This document shows, piece after piece, positions 48,165-57,021 of a stretch of DNA of 64,000 nucleotides. The stretch is from Modestobacter sp. VKM Ac-2982. Its GTDB lineage: Bacteria > Actinomycetota > Actinomycetes > Mycobacteriales > Geodermatophilaceae. The notes under the pieces are model-generated. The model searched no databases. It was not told the origin of the DNA and saw nothing but the letters and a program-made list of their open reading frames with translations. A program made the position numbers and the translations under genes. Each line of letters starts with the position of its first letter. Within the stretch, counting starts at the first letter, position 1. The stretch lies in the NCBI RefSeq assembly GCF_026967935.1, contig NZ_JAPVBL010000001.1:620001-684000 (forward strand), in the 5' to 3' direction.

Positions 48165-49148
48165 ATGGCTCGACCCAAGCGGCTGCTCGCACTCGCCCTG
48201 GCGGCACCCCTGTTGATGAGCGCCTGCTCCACGGAGAACTCCGGCGGGGGCGACGAGAGCGGGGACGGCGGCGGTGCGACCGCCTCCGGTGACCTCGACT
48301 TCGCCGTCGTCACCCACGGGTCGGCCGGTGACGCCTTCTGGGACGTGGTCCAGAACGGCGCTGAGGCGGCCGGCGAGGACCTGGGTGTGGGGGTCGACTA
48401 CCAGAGCGACGGTGACCCGCAGCGCCAGTCCCAGCTGATCGAGGCCGCGGTGAACCAGGACGTCGACGGGATCGTCGTCTCGCTGGCGAACCCGGACGCG
48501 CTCGAGGACTCGATCGGCGCGGCGGTGGACGCCGGCATCCCGGTCGTCACGATCAACTCGGGGGGAGACCGGTCGGCCGAGTTCGGTGCCATCGGGCACG
48601 TCGGTCAGGACGAGACGATCGCCGGCATCGGGGCCGGGCAGCGACTGGCCGCCGACGGCGCGCAGAACGTGCTCTGCGTGGTGCACGAGGCGGGCAACAT
48701 CGGCCTCGAGCAGCGCTGCGACGGTGCCTCGCAGGGGCTGGGCACCGACGTCCGGCTGCTCCAGGTGGACATCAACGACCTGCAGGCGGCCCAGTCGACG
48801 ATCACCTCGCAGCTGCAGAGCGACCCCTCGATCGACGCGGTGCTCACGCTGAACTCCGCCGTGGCCTCGGTGGCCGCCTCCGCCGCCGACGACGCCGGGT
48901 CCGACGCCGAGATCGCCACCTTCGACCTCAACGGCGACGTCATCGCAGCCATCCAGGACGGCACGATCTCCTTCGCCGTCGACCAGCAGCAGTACGAGCA
49001 GGGCTACCTGCCGCTCGTGATGCTCAAGCTGTACGCGGAGAACCGCAACACCGTCGGTGGCGGCCAGCCGGTGCTGACCGGCCCGGCGATCGTCGACGCC
49101 GAGAACGTCGACGAGATCGCGGACCTGGCCTCGGCAGGGACCCGCTGA
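48165..49148 (+). CDS. Sugar ABC transporter substrate-binding lipoprotein
   Basis: A 327-residue periplasmic-binding protein of the ribose/galactose (peripla_BP_4) type. A signal peptide ends in the lipobox LMSAC with Cys21, followed by a Gly/Asp-rich linker. The fold has VVTHGSAGDAFWDVVQNGAEAAGEDLG, DVDGIVVSLANPDAL and AVDAGIPVVTINSGG as the N-lobe strands; a C-terminal IAAIQDGTISFAVDQQQYEQGYLPL is typical. It captures a monosaccharide or polyol outside the membrane. AGGAGG lies 12 bases upstream. First gene of a binding protein-permease-ATPase operon in the same order as the FrcBCA fructose system. Confidence 0.93.
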   Translation: MARPKRLLALALAAPLLMSACSTENSGGGDESGDGGGATASGDLDFAVVTHGSAGDAFWDVVQNGAEAAGEDLGVGVDYQSDGDPQRQSQLIEAAVNQDVDGIVVSLANPDALEDSIGAAVDAGIPVVTINSGGDRSAEFGAIGHVGQDETIAGIGAGQRLAADGAQNVLCVVHEAGNIGLEQRCDGASQGLGTDVRLLQVDINDLQAAQSTITSQLQSDPSIDAVLTLNSAVASVAASAADDAGSDAEIATFDLNGDVIAAIQDGTISFAVDQQQYEQGYLPLVMLKLYAENRNTVGGGQPVLTGPAIVDAENVDEIADLASAGTR

Positions 49149-50206
49149 GCGCGACCCGGGAGGCGCCCGTCGACGGGCCGACGCGCGCCGACGAACGCGT
49201 CGCCCGGGTCAGCCCGTGGCGGCGGCTGCTGGTCAAGCCCGAGCTCGGGTCGCTGATCGGTGCCGTCGTCATCCTGGGGTTCTTCTCCGCCCAGTCCGAC
49301 GTCTTCCGGTCGCTGGCCGGGGTGGCCAACTGGCTGGACGTCGCCTCGATCCTGGGGATCATGGCGGTCGCCGTCGCCCTGCTGATGATCGGCGGGCACT
49401 TCGACCTCTCCGCCGGGGTGATGACCGGCACCACCGCGCTGACCGTGGGCGTCGTGGCGGTGGAGTTCCAGCAGAACATCTGGGTGGCGATCGCCGCGGC
49501 GCTGGTGCTGGCGCTGGGGATCGGCGCCTTCAACGGCTGGCTGGTCACCCGCACCGGCCTGCCCAGCTTCATCATCACGCTGGGCACCTTCCTGATGCTG
49601 CAGGGGCTCAACCTGGGGCTCACCAAGGCGTTCACCGGCACGGTCCAGGTGCGGGGGCTGGCCGATGCGTCCGGCTACCACTCGGCCGAGCTGGTGCTGG
49701 CGTCCACGGTCGAGGTCTTCGGGCAGCCGTTCCGGATCGCCGTCCTCTGGTGGCTGCTGGTCACCGCGCTGGCCGCCTGGGTGCTGGTGCGCACCCGGTT
49801 CGGCAACTGGGTCTTCGCCACCGGCGGTGACGAGGTCGCCAGCCGCAACGTCGGGGTCCCGGCGCGGCGGACGACGATCGTGCTGTTCATGACCACCGCG
49901 ACCGCCGCGTGGCTGGTCGGCTCGATCACCGCCGTGCGGCTCACCTCCGTGCAGGCCAACACCGGCACCGGCCAGGAGCTGATCTACATCGTCGCGGCCG
50001 TGATCGGCGGCTGCCTGCTCACCGGCGGGTACGGCTCGGCCATCGGCGCGGCGCTCGGCGCGCTGATCTTCGGCATGACCCAGCAGGGGATCGTCTACCT
50101 GAACTGGGACGCCGACTGGTTCTACTTCTTCCTCGGGGCCATGTTGCTGCTCGCGGTGCTGACCAACCGGCTGGTCCGGCGCTACGCCGAGGCGGCTCCG
50201 CGATGA
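49145..50206 (+). CDS. Sugar ABC transporter permease, apparent CTG start
   Basis: A 353-residue CUT2-type permease ([37 protein letters not shown]), paralogous to the one at 24205-25302. The first ATG/GTG/TTG in frame is GTG 49322, which would cut off helix 1. The 59 codons before it are open and encode a plausible N-terminus ending in [21 protein letters not shown], matching helix 1 of the paralog. No ATG, GTG or TTG occurs there. CTG at 49145 overlaps the upstream stop (CTGA), like the ATGA/GTGA couplings elsewhere, with AGGGA 5 bases upstream. I therefore infer a CTG start. Confidence 0.85.
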   Translation: MSATREAPVDGPTRADERVARVSPWRRLLVKPELGSLIGAVVILGFFSAQSDVFRSLAGVANWLDVASILGIMAVAVALLMIGGHFDLSAGVMTGTTALTVGVVAVEFQQNIWVAIAAALVLALGIGAFNGWLVTRTGLPSFIITLGTFLMLQGLNLGLTKAFTGTVQVRGLADASGYHSAELVLASTVEVFGQPFRIAVLWWLLVTALAAWVLVRTRFGNWVFATGGDEVASRNVGVPARRTTIVLFMTTATAAWLVGSITAVRLTSVQANTGTGQELIYIVAAVIGGCLLTGGYGSAIGAALGALIFGMTQQGIVYLNWDADWFYFFLGAMLLLAVLTNRLVRRYAEAAPR

Positions 50207-51021
50207 GCGCCGCAGCCGACCGACCGGCCGCGCCCGGGGACACCCCGCTGCTGGAGCTGCGCGACATCGGCAAGGACTTCGGTTCGGTCATCGCGCTCGA
50301 CGGCATCTCCTCCAGCGTGCGCGCCGGGCAGGTCACCTGCGTGCTGGGGGACAACGGCGCGGGCAAGTCGACGCTGATCAAGGTGCTCTCCGGGGTGCAC
50401 CGGCCCACCCGGGGACAGCTGTTCCTGGACGGTGGAGCGGTCGACTTCGACGCGCCGCGCGAGGCGCTGGACGCCGGCATCGCCACCGTCTACCAGGACC
50501 TGGCGATGATCCCGCTGATGTCGATCTGGCGGAACTTCTTCCTCGGCTCGGAGCCGACGACCGGCTGGGGCCCGTTCCGGCGGTTCGACCGGGCGACGGC
50601 CAAGGACGTCACCCGCCGTGAGCTGGCGGCGATGGGCATCGACATCCGTGACCCCGACCAGCCGGTCGGCACGCTCTCCGGTGGCGAGCGGCAGTCGGTG
50701 GCGATCGCCCGTGCGGTCCACTTCGGGGCCCGGGTGCTGATCCTGGACGAGCCGACGTCTGCGCTGGGCGTCAAGCAGGCCGCCGTGGTGCTGCGCTACA
50801 TCGCCCAGGCCCGCGACCAGGGGCTCGGCGTCGTCTTCATCACCCACAACCCGCACCACGCGCACCCGGTGGGCGACCGCTTCCTGCTGCTCAACCGCGG
50901 CCGGAGCATGGGCGACTTCGCCAAGGCGGACGTGACCCGGGAGCAGTTGACCGACATGATGGCCGGGGGGGACGAGCTCAGCCGGCTCGCCGAGGAGCTG
51001 GGGCGACCGGGCGCGCCCTGA
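50203..51021 (+). CDS. Sugar ABC transporter ATP-binding protein (FrcA-like, single NBD)
   Basis: A 272-residue ABC ATPase with one nucleotide-binding domain, unlike the double-domain ATPases of most ribose-type systems; FrcA of rhizobia has this short form. Walker [10 protein letters not shown] near 49-57, Q-loop [20 protein letters not shown] near 97-116, signature LSGGERQS near 160-167 and Walker [12 protein letters not shown] near 180-190 are all intact, with the H-loop [11 protein letters not shown] overlaps the permease stop. It powers import with the two genes upstream; the dimer may be homodimeric. Confidence 0.93.
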   Translation: MSAAADRPAAPGDTPLLELRDIGKDFGSVIALDGISSSVRAGQVTCVLGDNGAGKSTLIKVLSGVHRPTRGQLFLDGGAVDFDAPREALDAGIATVYQDLAMIPLMSIWRNFFLGSEPTTGWGPFRRFDRATAKDVTRRELAAMGIDIRDPDQPVGTLSGGERQSVAIARAVHFGARVLILDEPTSALGVKQAAVVLRYIAQARDQGLGVVFITHNPHHAHPVGDRFLLLNRGRSMGDFAKADVTREQLTDMMAGGDELSRLAEELGRPGAP

Positions 51022-51180
51022 CCTGTCGGGTCGACATGGGCACAGGGGGACCGGGTGCGGCGATGACCGAGCTCTTTGAGACGGACGCGCGGTAGCTGCG
51101 CGTGTTGCATCTGTGACTGGTGGTGCGACTGGGACGCTCGCTGCGTCCACCCGTCCATCCCTCTTCCCCAGGGAGCGACC

Positions 51181-52500
51181 ATGACGCAGCACGTACGGCG
51201 CCCGGCCACGGCGGCCGGCTGCCGGGTCCGCGCCGGACGCCGCCGGCCGTCCCGACTGCTGGCCGGTGCGCTCACCGCGGCCGTCGCGGCCGTGCTGGTC
51301 GGAGCCGGGGGTGGCATCGCGCGGGCCGAGCCGGTCAACCCGAGTGACGAACAGCTGGCCGGTGCCCAGTCGGCGCAGGACGCGGCCGCGGCCGAGGTCG
51401 GCCGGATCGCCGCGCAGGTGGCCGCCGCCGAGGCACAGCTGGAGCAGGTCCAGGTGCTGGCCGAGGCCGCCGGCACCGTCTACCTGGCGGCGGAGGAGGC
51501 CCGGGTGCAGGCCGAGGCCGCGGCCGCACGGACGGCGCAGGACCTGCAGGCCGCGGCCGACGCCGTCGCCGCCGCCCAGGCACGGATCGCCGAGTTCTCG
51601 CGGGACACGTACAAGAACGGCGGCGAGCTCACCAGCGAGATGGCGCTGCTGGACGTCGGCGGGCCGGCCGAGCTGGTGCAGAAGGCCGCGATGCTGTCCT
51701 ACGTCGGCGACCACCAGGTCGACGTCCTGGGGGTGATGGAGGCGGCCCGGGTGGCGCAGGCCCAGGCCGACGCGGCCGCGCGGGCGGCCCGGGACGAGAA
51801 GGTGGCGGCCGAGGCGGCGGCCGAGGCGGCCCGGGTGGAGGCCGAGCGGCAGCTGGCCAACCAGCAGTCGGTGTACACCCAGGTGACCGCGGACAAGGCG
51901 GCGCTGGACCAGCAGCTGCAGGACGCCCAGGTTCAGCTGCTCACCCTGCAGGGAGCCCGCAACGCCTTCGAGGTGTGGCAGCAGCAGAAGGCGGCCGAGG
52001 AGGCCGCGGCCCGGCTGGCCGAGGAGCAGGCCCGCGCCCAGGCGCTCGCCGACGACCGGCAGGCACTCCTGGCGGACGCCGACACCGCCGGGTCCGGCTA
52101 CGCCCGGCCGACCGTCGGCATCACCAGCAGCTGCTTCGGCTCACGCTGGGGGGTCACCCACTTCGGCGTCGACATCGGCGCGCCGATCGGCACGCCGGTG
52201 CACGCCGCCTCGGCCGGGGTGGTCCAGCGGGCTGGGCCGGCGACCGGCTTCGGGCTGGCGGTCTACCTCCGCGGGGACGACGGTGCGATCACCGTGTACG
52301 GGCACGTGAACCGGATCTTCGTCCGCGCCGGGGAGCGGGTCGCGGCCGGTGAGCAGATCGCCGAGGTGGGCAACCGGGGCCAGTCGACCGGGCCGCACCT
52401 GCACTTCGAGGTCCACCCCGGCGGGGCGATGCACAGCGGCCAGGTCGACCCGGTGCCGTGGCTGCGGGACCGCGGCATCACGATCCGGGGCTGCGGCTGA
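51181..52500 (+). CDS. Secreted coiled-coil M23 peptidoglycan endopeptidase
   Basis: A 439-residue exported protein. A long Arg-rich signal peptide with hydrophobic core LLAGALTAAVAAVLVGAGGG ends near Ala49. Residues about 55-310 are Ala/Glu/Gln-rich coiled coils (two blocks separated near 165-195), as in EnvC/RipA-type proteins. The C-terminal M23 domain has the Zn ligands His327 and Asp331 (HFGVDIG) and the catalytic HLHFEV at 406-411. It should cleave peptide cross-links in the wall, possibly at division. A cysteine pair (SSCFGSRWG and final RGCG) may form a disulfide. AGGGAG is 5 bases before the ATG. I see no riboswitch in the 159-base leader region. Confidence 0.9.
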   Translation: MTQHVRRPATAAGCRVRAGRRRPSRLLAGALTAAVAAVLVGAGGGIARAEPVNPSDEQLAGAQSAQDAAAAEVGRIAAQVAAAEAQLEQVQVLAEAAGTVYLAAEEARVQAEAAAARTAQDLQAAADAVAAAQARIAEFSRDTYKNGGELTSEMALLDVGGPAELVQKAAMLSYVGDHQVDVLGVMEAARVAQAQADAAARAARDEKVAAEAAAEAARVEAERQLANQQSVYTQVTADKAALDQQLQDAQVQLLTLQGARNAFEVWQQQKAAEEAAARLAEEQARAQALADDRQALLADADTAGSGYARPTVGITSSCFGSRWGVTHFGVDIGAPIGTPVHAASAGVVQRAGPATGFGLAVYLRGDDGAITVYGHVNRIFVRAGERVAAGEQIAEVGNRGQSTGPHLHFEVHPGGAMHSGQVDPVPWLRDRGITIRGCG

Positions 52501-52523
52501 GCCCTGGACGACGACCGGTGCAG

Positions 52524-52569
52524 CGCACTGCGGCCCGGCACCCTGGGGAGGGGGCCGGGCCGCGGTGCG
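52524..52569. terminator. Bidirectional hairpin terminator
   Basis: Stem 52524-52539 with 52554-52569 (16 pairs including one G-T), with further CCC/GGG pairing in the loop, between the convergent M23 and lipoprotein genes. Confidence 0.72.
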
Positions 52570-52576
52570 TCGGGGG

Positions 52577-53047
52577 TCAGGCGTTGTCGCAGTTCTCCGT
52601 GATCCAGGCGTCCAGCCGGGTCTGGGACTCGGTCGCCTGCGCCTCGATCTCGGCGAGCGCCTGCTCCGCGCTGGCCTGGCCCTCCGGGGTGGTCAGGTCG
52701 ATGTCGCCGAGGGTGTCCCGGATGCCGACGAACGTGTCGATCAGGACGTCCCAGTCGGCGCTGATCTCGGCCGGGGCGTCCAGCTCCTCCAGCTGGGCGA
52801 TGGTCTGGTCGAGCAGCTCCTCCTGGGTCAGCTCGGCTGCCTCGGGGGCGGTGAGCACGGCCTCGGCCTCGGTGCAGAACGCCTGCACCTCCTCGTCGGA
52901 GGTGGTGGCCTCGGCGGAGGCGGAGCTGGTCGGGCTGCTGGTCGTCGACGCGGCGTCGGGCTGCTCGTCGTCGCTGCCGCACGCCGACAGGAGGACGACG
53001 GCGACGGTGGCGAGACCGGCGCGGAAGGGGGTGGCGAGTGCGCGCAT
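52577..53047 (-). CDS. Small secreted lipoprotein of unknown function
   Basis: A 156-residue protein. The signal peptide (LATVAVVLLSAC) ends in a lipobox with Cys23. A Ser/Thr/Asp linker (SDDEQPDAASTTSSPTSSASAEATTS) follows, then a mainly helical, acidic domain of about 100 residues with two cysteines (VQAFCTEAEAVL and the C-terminal ENCDNA) that could pair. I do not recognise the domain. It should be anchored on the outer face of the membrane. A TACCGT hexamer 7 bases before the ATG indicates a leaderless transcript; the promoter is back to back with that of the metallo-hydrolase gene. Confidence 0.82.
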   Translation of the reverse strand: MRALATPFRAGLATVAVVLLSACGSDDEQPDAASTTSSPTSSASAEATTSDEEVQAFCTEAEAVLTAPEAAELTQEELLDQTIAQLEELDAPAEISADWDVLIDTFVGIRDTLGDIDLTTPEGQASAEQALAEIEAQATESQTRLDAWITENCDNA

Positions 53048-53054
53048 GACCTCG

Positions 53055-53060
53055 ACGGTA
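53055..53060 (-). promoter_or_regulatory. -10 box of the lipoprotein gene (leaderless)
   Basis: TACCGT on the minus strand ends 7 bases before the ATG at 53047. Confidence 0.5.
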
Positions 53061-53101
53061 TCCGCTGCCGGCGACGAGCACCGAGGCCCGCCGGGGCCGG
53101 T

Positions 53102-53107
53102 TACGGT
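53102..53107 (+). promoter_or_regulatory. -10 box of the MBL hydrolase gene (leaderless)
   Basis: TACGGT ends 7 bases before the GTG start at 53115. Confidence 0.5.
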
Positions 53108-53114
53108 GCTCCGC

Positions 53115-53981
53115 GTGACCGCCCCCGTCGACCCGCGGACCAGCTGGGCGCTGCCCCCGCCCGGGGAGATGGCCCCGGTCGCGGACCCCGAGCCGCTGGT
53201 CACCCGGGTGCTGGCCCCGAACCCCTCGCCGATGACGCTGGACGGCACGAACACCCACCTGGTGGGCGAACCGGGCTCGGGTCAGGCCGTCGTCGTCGAC
53301 CCCGGCCCGGACGACGCCGCCCACCTGGCCGCCGTCGAGGCCGCGCTGGCCGCCCGCGGCGCCCGGGTGGTGGCCGTGCTGGTCACCCACCACCACGCTG
53401 ACCACGCCGAGGCGGCGCTGCCCTGGGGCCGGCACTTCGGTGCACCGGTCGCCGCCGCCACCGGTGAGGTCGCCGGACCGGGTGGCCGGCTGCTCCGGGC
53501 AGGGGAGCGGCTGGAGCTGGCGGGGACGACGCTGGACGTCGTCCCCACGCCCGGGCACACCGCCGACCACCTGGCCTTCCGGCTGGCCTCCGGGGCGGTT
53601 CTGGTCGGCGACCACGTGCTCGGCCGGGGCACCTCCGTGGTCACCCATCCCGAGGGCGACGTGCTGGCCTACCTCGAGTCGCTGCGCCGAGTGCACGACC
53701 TGGGGCCCTCGGCGCTGTACTGCGGCCACGGGCCCGAGCTGACCACCGACCCCGGGGCGGTGCTGCGGTTCTACCTGGCCCACCGGGCGTACCGGGAGCA
53801 GCAGCTGCTCGACGCCCTCGCGGCCGGCGCCCGGACGGTCGAGGAGCTGGTCGCCGTGGTCTACGCGGGCGTGCCGCAGGCGGTCTGGCCGGCCGCCGCC
53901 CAGTCGACCCGGGCCACGCTGGCCAAGCTGGCCGCCGAGGGCCGGGTGGAGCCCGCCGGGGACCGGGTGCGGCTGGCCTGA
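53115..53981 (+). CDS. Metallo-beta-lactamase fold hydrolase (LACTB2-like)
   Basis: A 288-residue MBL-fold protein with a C-terminal winged-helix-like extension. Metal ligands are in LVTHHHADHAEAALP near residues 90-104, PTPGHTADHLAF near 140-151, VLVGDHVLGRGTSVV near 160 and LYCGHGPEL near 200. The N-terminal MTLDGTNTHLVGE is typical of the LACTB2/Rv3677c-like group, some of which are RNases or hydrolases of thioesters. The substrate is unknown. The frame is open far upstream, but GTG 53115 is fixed by a leaderless -10 box. Confidence 0.88.
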   Translation: MTAPVDPRTSWALPPPGEMAPVADPEPLVTRVLAPNPSPMTLDGTNTHLVGEPGSGQAVVVDPGPDDAAHLAAVEAALAARGARVVAVLVTHHHADHAEAALPWGRHFGAPVAAATGEVAGPGGRLLRAGERLELAGTTLDVVPTPGHTADHLAFRLASGAVLVGDHVLGRGTSVVTHPEGDVLAYLESLRRVHDLGPSALYCGHGPELTTDPGAVLRFYLAHRAYREQQLLDALAAGARTVEELVAVVYAGVPQAVWPAAAQSTRATLAKLAAEGRVEPAGDRVRLA

Positions 53982-53994
53982 CCGGCCACCGTCC

Positions 53995-54000
53995 TACTGT
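53995..54000 (+). promoter_or_regulatory. -10 box of the GMC oxidoreductase gene (leaderless)
   Basis: TACTGT ends 7 bases before the GTG start at 54008. Confidence 0.5.
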
Positions 54001-54007
54001 TCCGGGG

Positions 54008-55624
54008 GTGGAGCCGGCCGGGGAGTGGGACGTCGTGGTCGTCGGCGCCGGTTCCGCCGGCTGCGCGCTGGCCGCCCGCCTGGTCGACGCCGGCCGGCGG
54101 GTGCTGGTCCTGGAGGCCGGCGCCGACCACCCGCGGCCGGAGGACTTCCCCGCGACGATCCGGGACGCCGCGACGATGGGGGCCGCGACCCCCGGCCACC
54201 CGGCGAACTGGGAGCTCACCGGAGAGCTCACCGACGACCTGCGCTGGCCGGTGCCCCGGGGGAAGGTGCTGGGCGGCTCCAGCGCGCTGAACGGCACGTA
54301 CTTCATCCGGGCCACCCGCGCCGACCTCGAGGGCTGGGCCGCCGCCGGCAACGACCTGTGGTCGGCCGACGCGCTGCGCCCGGCCTTCGCCCGGTGCGAG
54401 AGCGACGCCGACTACGGCGACCGCCCCGGGCACGGCTCGACCGGCCCGCTGCCGGTCACCCGGGTGCACGAGCCGCATCCCGTCACCGATGCCTTCGCCG
54501 GCGCCTGCGACGCGCTGGGCTTCCCGGCCGAGCCGGACAAGAACGCCGACGGCCCGCCCGGGCACGGCCCGGTGCCGTTCACCGTCGCCGACGGCGTGCG
54601 GGTCAACACCGCGATGGCCTACCTCTCCCCGCGCCGGGGGCGGCCCGGGCTGACCGTGCGGGGCGGGGTGCGGGTGACCCGGGTGCTGGTGGAGCACGGC
54701 CGGGCGGTGGGCGTGCAGACCGACCGCGGCCCGGTGCGCGCCGCGGAGGTCGTGTTGTCGGCCGGCGCCGTCGGTTCCCCGCACCTGCTCCTGCTGTCCG
54801 GGATCGGCCCCGCCGACCACCTGCGGGCCACCGGCGTCGCCGTCGTCGCCGACGTCCCGGGAGTGGGGCAGGGGTTCAGCGACCACCCCGACGTCTACGT
54901 GACCTACCGGCCGTCCCGGCGCACCCCGATGCCCCGCGGGCTGCTCCCGCTGGCCACCGCCCTCAACACCGCCGACCACCTCGAGGTCATGCCCTGGCTC
55001 AAGCCGTTCCGGCAGGTGATGCTGTCGCGGTCCTCGGGGTCGGCGCTTTCCGGCGTGGCCGAGGTGCTGCGCCGGCCCGCGGCGACGCTGCGGGCGTTGC
55101 GGGGGGCCTCCGTGCCGCGGCTGCTGGACTCCGCGCGCCGGCGGGACGACCTCTACCTCGCCGTGGCCCTGCAGCAGGAGGAGAGCCGCGGGCGCATCAG
55201 CCTGACCACCGCCGAACCGCTGGTGCAGCCACGGATCCAGTACCGCTACCTGACGCAGGACGCCGACCGGCGCCGGCTGCGGGCCGGCGTCCGGCTGGCC
55301 GCCGAGCTGCTGCGGACCCCGGCCTTCGTCCCGCTGGTCGCCGAGCGCACCGGCCTGCCCGACGACGTCCTGGCCGACGACCGGGAACTGGACAGGTGGA
55401 CCCGGGCGCACCTGGCGACCGCCGTGCACCTGGCCGGCAGCGCCCGGATGGGGCCGGCCACCGACCCCGGGGCGGTGGTCGACCAGCACCTGCGCGTGCG
55501 GGGGGTGGCGGGCCTGCGGGTGGTGGACACCTCGGTGATGCCGGTGGTGCCGTCCCGCGGGCCGGCGGCGACGGCCGTGGCGATCGGGGAGCGGGCCGCC
55601 GAGCTGATGACCGGCGGCGGCTGA
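54008..55624 (+). CDS. GMC family FAD-dependent oxidoreductase
   Basis: A 538-residue glucose-methanol-choline oxidoreductase. FAD motif VVVVGAGSAGCALAARL at 9-25, GMC signature 1 GKVLGGSSALNGTYF near 90-104, signature 2 VLSAGAVGSPHLLLLSGIGP near 250-269, catalytic His in HLAGSARMG near 477-485 and the C-terminal PSRGPAATAVAIGERAAEL. It oxidises an alcohol to an aldehyde or ketone. It resembles the Rv0697-like GMC proteins associated with mycofactocin, but no mycofactocin genes are in the window, so that link is weak. It faces two unrecognised paralogous genes. Confidence 0.91.
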   Translation: MEPAGEWDVVVVGAGSAGCALAARLVDAGRRVLVLEAGADHPRPEDFPATIRDAATMGAATPGHPANWELTGELTDDLRWPVPRGKVLGGSSALNGTYFIRATRADLEGWAAAGNDLWSADALRPAFARCESDADYGDRPGHGSTGPLPVTRVHEPHPVTDAFAGACDALGFPAEPDKNADGPPGHGPVPFTVADGVRVNTAMAYLSPRRGRPGLTVRGGVRVTRVLVEHGRAVGVQTDRGPVRAAEVVLSAGAVGSPHLLLLSGIGPADHLRATGVAVVADVPGVGQGFSDHPDVYVTYRPSRRTPMPRGLLPLATALNTADHLEVMPWLKPFRQVMLSRSSGSALSGVAEVLRRPAATLRALRGASVPRLLDSARRRDDLYLAVALQQEESRGRISLTTAEPLVQPRIQYRYLTQDADRRRLRAGVRLAAELLRTPAFVPLVAERTGLPDDVLADDRELDRWTRAHLATAVHLAGSARMGPATDPGAVVDQHLRVRGVAGLRVVDTSVMPVVPSRGPAATAVAIGERAAELMTGGG

Positions 55625-55649
55625 CGGACCACCCCGCCGGACGGTGGGT

Positions 55650-56339
55650 TCAGCCGCCGGCGTCGCGGGCCGCGTCGGCCACGGCGAGGGACCGGTCCAG
55701 GTAGACGGCGTTGCCGGACAGCAGCCGGTGCAGCTCCCGGAACGACCGGTCCAGCACCGCGGCGGGGTCGGTGTCGGCCGGGTCCGGGTCCGGCGCCTGG
55801 CCGGCCATCTCGGCCAGCCCGACGGCCGCGTCGGCCAGCGTCGGCCACAGGTGGGCCCACTGCCAGAACTCGTAGGTGGCCGGCCCCACCAGGGCCGACG
55901 CCGGGGTGCCCAGCAGGCCGATCCCGTCGACACCCGGCCGGCCGGGCGGCTCGCCCAGCCCGAGCAGCAGCGACTGGACCCGGTGCGTGCGGGCGAACTC
56001 GGCGGCCGGCTCGGAGCCGGGGAGGAGCTCGGCCACCAGCCCCCGCTCGATGAGCGCGTCGAGCACGAGGTCACAGTCGGGGACCCCGGCCTCCTCGGCT
56101 GCCTGGCGCACCGCGGTCCGGGTCCACGGCATGCCGTCCTGCACCCGGCTGGGCACCCCGTGCGTCAGCGTCCACACGTCGGCGGTGGTCTGGTCGCCCA
56201 GCAGCGGGCTGTCCCAGCCCAGCCGCACCACCCAGTAGCTCGGTGGCTCCCCGCGGTGCTGGTGGAAGGCGCCCATGGGATGGCCGACGGGGAAGACGAG
56301 CGCCTCCTCCGCCGGGTGCACCGGGTCGGCGGTGGCCAT
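55650..56339 (-). CDS. Uncharacterised protein, tandem paralog 2
   Basis: A 229-residue soluble protein that I do not recognise. It aligns over its length with the gene upstream: FPVGHPMGAF at 16-25 against YPIGQLIGVR, VWTLTHG at 55-61 against VWAMAHG, GVPDCDLVLDALIERGLV at 85-102 against GLPDCAQRLARLQEQGLV, YEFWQWAHLWPTL at 156-168 against YDLFEWAHMETSL, and LHRLLSGNAVYLD at 203-215 against LHRLLTPNAVHLD. The central helix-turn-helix-like part, beginning WTRTAVRQAAEEAG, resembles a winged helix. Its ATG overlaps the upstream stop by one base (TGATG). No signal peptide or membrane helix. Confidence 0.8.
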   Translation of the reverse strand: MATADPVHPAEEALVFPVGHPMGAFHQHRGEPPSYWVVRLGWDSPLLGDQTTADVWTLTHGVPSRVQDGMPWTRTAVRQAAEEAGVPDCDLVLDALIERGLVAELLPGSEPAAEFARTHRVQSLLLGLGEPPGRPGVDGIGLLGTPASALVGPATYEFWQWAHLWPTLADAAVGLAEMAGQAPDPDPADTDPAAVLDRSFRELHRLLSGNAVYLDRSLAVADAARDAGG

Positions 56340-56959
56340 CAGCTCACCGCCCAGGTGTCCAGGTGGACGGCGTTGGGGGTGAGGAGCCGGTGCAGGTCCT
56401 CCAGCAGCGAGGTCAACAGCGCGTCCGGGTCGGTGGCGAGGGGGTCGGTGATGCCGACCCGTTCCGCGGTGGCCGCGGCGCCCTCGCAGGCCCGCCACAG
56501 GCTGGTCTCCATGTGCGCCCACTCGAACAGGTCGTAGGCGGCGGCCGACAGCACGGCGAGCGGGCGGCCGGGCAGCCCGACCGCGTAGGCGTCCGGCGCG
56601 GCCCCGCTGTTCCCCAGCCCCAGCACCAGGGGCACCATCCGGACCCGGCGGGCCAGGTCGCGGGCCGAGTCGGTGCCCGGCGCGGCGAGGGCGACCAGAC
56701 CCTGCTCCTGCAGCCGGGCCAGTCGCTGCGCGCAGTCCGGGAGGCCGACCGCCTCGGCCTGCGCGGCCAGCGCGTCCGGGGTCCACGGGCGCGGCTGGTG
56801 GTCCGCCGGCCCGTGCGCCATCGCCCAGACCCCGAACTCCGCCGAGGTGAGGCTGTGCAGGGCCGCACCGACCCGGACGTCGAACTGGTCCACGACCGCG
56901 CGGACGCCGATCAGCTGACCGATCGGGTAGACCTGCAGCGCGGGCGAGTCGCTGGTCAT
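56339..56959 (-). CDS. Uncharacterised protein, tandem paralog 1
   Basis: A 206-residue soluble protein, paralogous to the next gene downstream (see the shared blocks listed there). The shared order is a YPIGQ/FPVGH start, a VW(A/T)(M/L)xHG block, a probable winged helix (TPDALAAQAEAVGLPDCAQRLARLQEQGLV at about 60-89), a small-residue stretch ending PLVLGLGNSG, and an aromatic block YDLFEWAHMETSLW before the C-terminal NAVHLD. The start ATG is 7 bases after TAGGCT, so the pair forms a leaderless two-gene operon. They point towards the GMC oxidoreductase. No function can be assigned. Confidence 0.82.
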   Translation of the reverse strand: MTSDSPALQVYPIGQLIGVRAVVDQFDVRVGAALHSLTSAEFGVWAMAHGPADHQPRPWTPDALAAQAEAVGLPDCAQRLARLQEQGLVALAAPGTDSARDLARRVRMVPLVLGLGNSGAAPDAYAVGLPGRPLAVLSAAAYDLFEWAHMETSLWRACEGAAATAERVGITDPLATDPDALLTSLLEDLHRLLTPNAVHLDTWAVS

Positions 56960-56966
56960 CGCGGCG

Positions 56967-56972
56967 AGCCTA
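56967..56972 (-). promoter_or_regulatory. -10 box of the paralog-pair operon (leaderless)
   Basis: TAGGCT on the minus strand ends 7 bases before the ATG at 56959. Confidence 0.5.
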
Positions 56973-57021
56973 GCCGGGGCCGGAACTCCCGCGCCGGACC
57001 ACCGCCGGGTCGCGGGTCAGC

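Noticed and set aside
51022-51180. Cyclic di-AMP (ydaO-type) riboswitch before the M23 endopeptidase gene
   Set aside because: Such leaders are known for actinobacterial cell-wall hydrolases, but the conserved blocks are not visible here.
54008-55624. Naming the GMC oxidoreductase as the mycofactocin-associated MftG
   Set aside because: General resemblance only; no mycofactocin precursor or radical SAM genes occur in the window.
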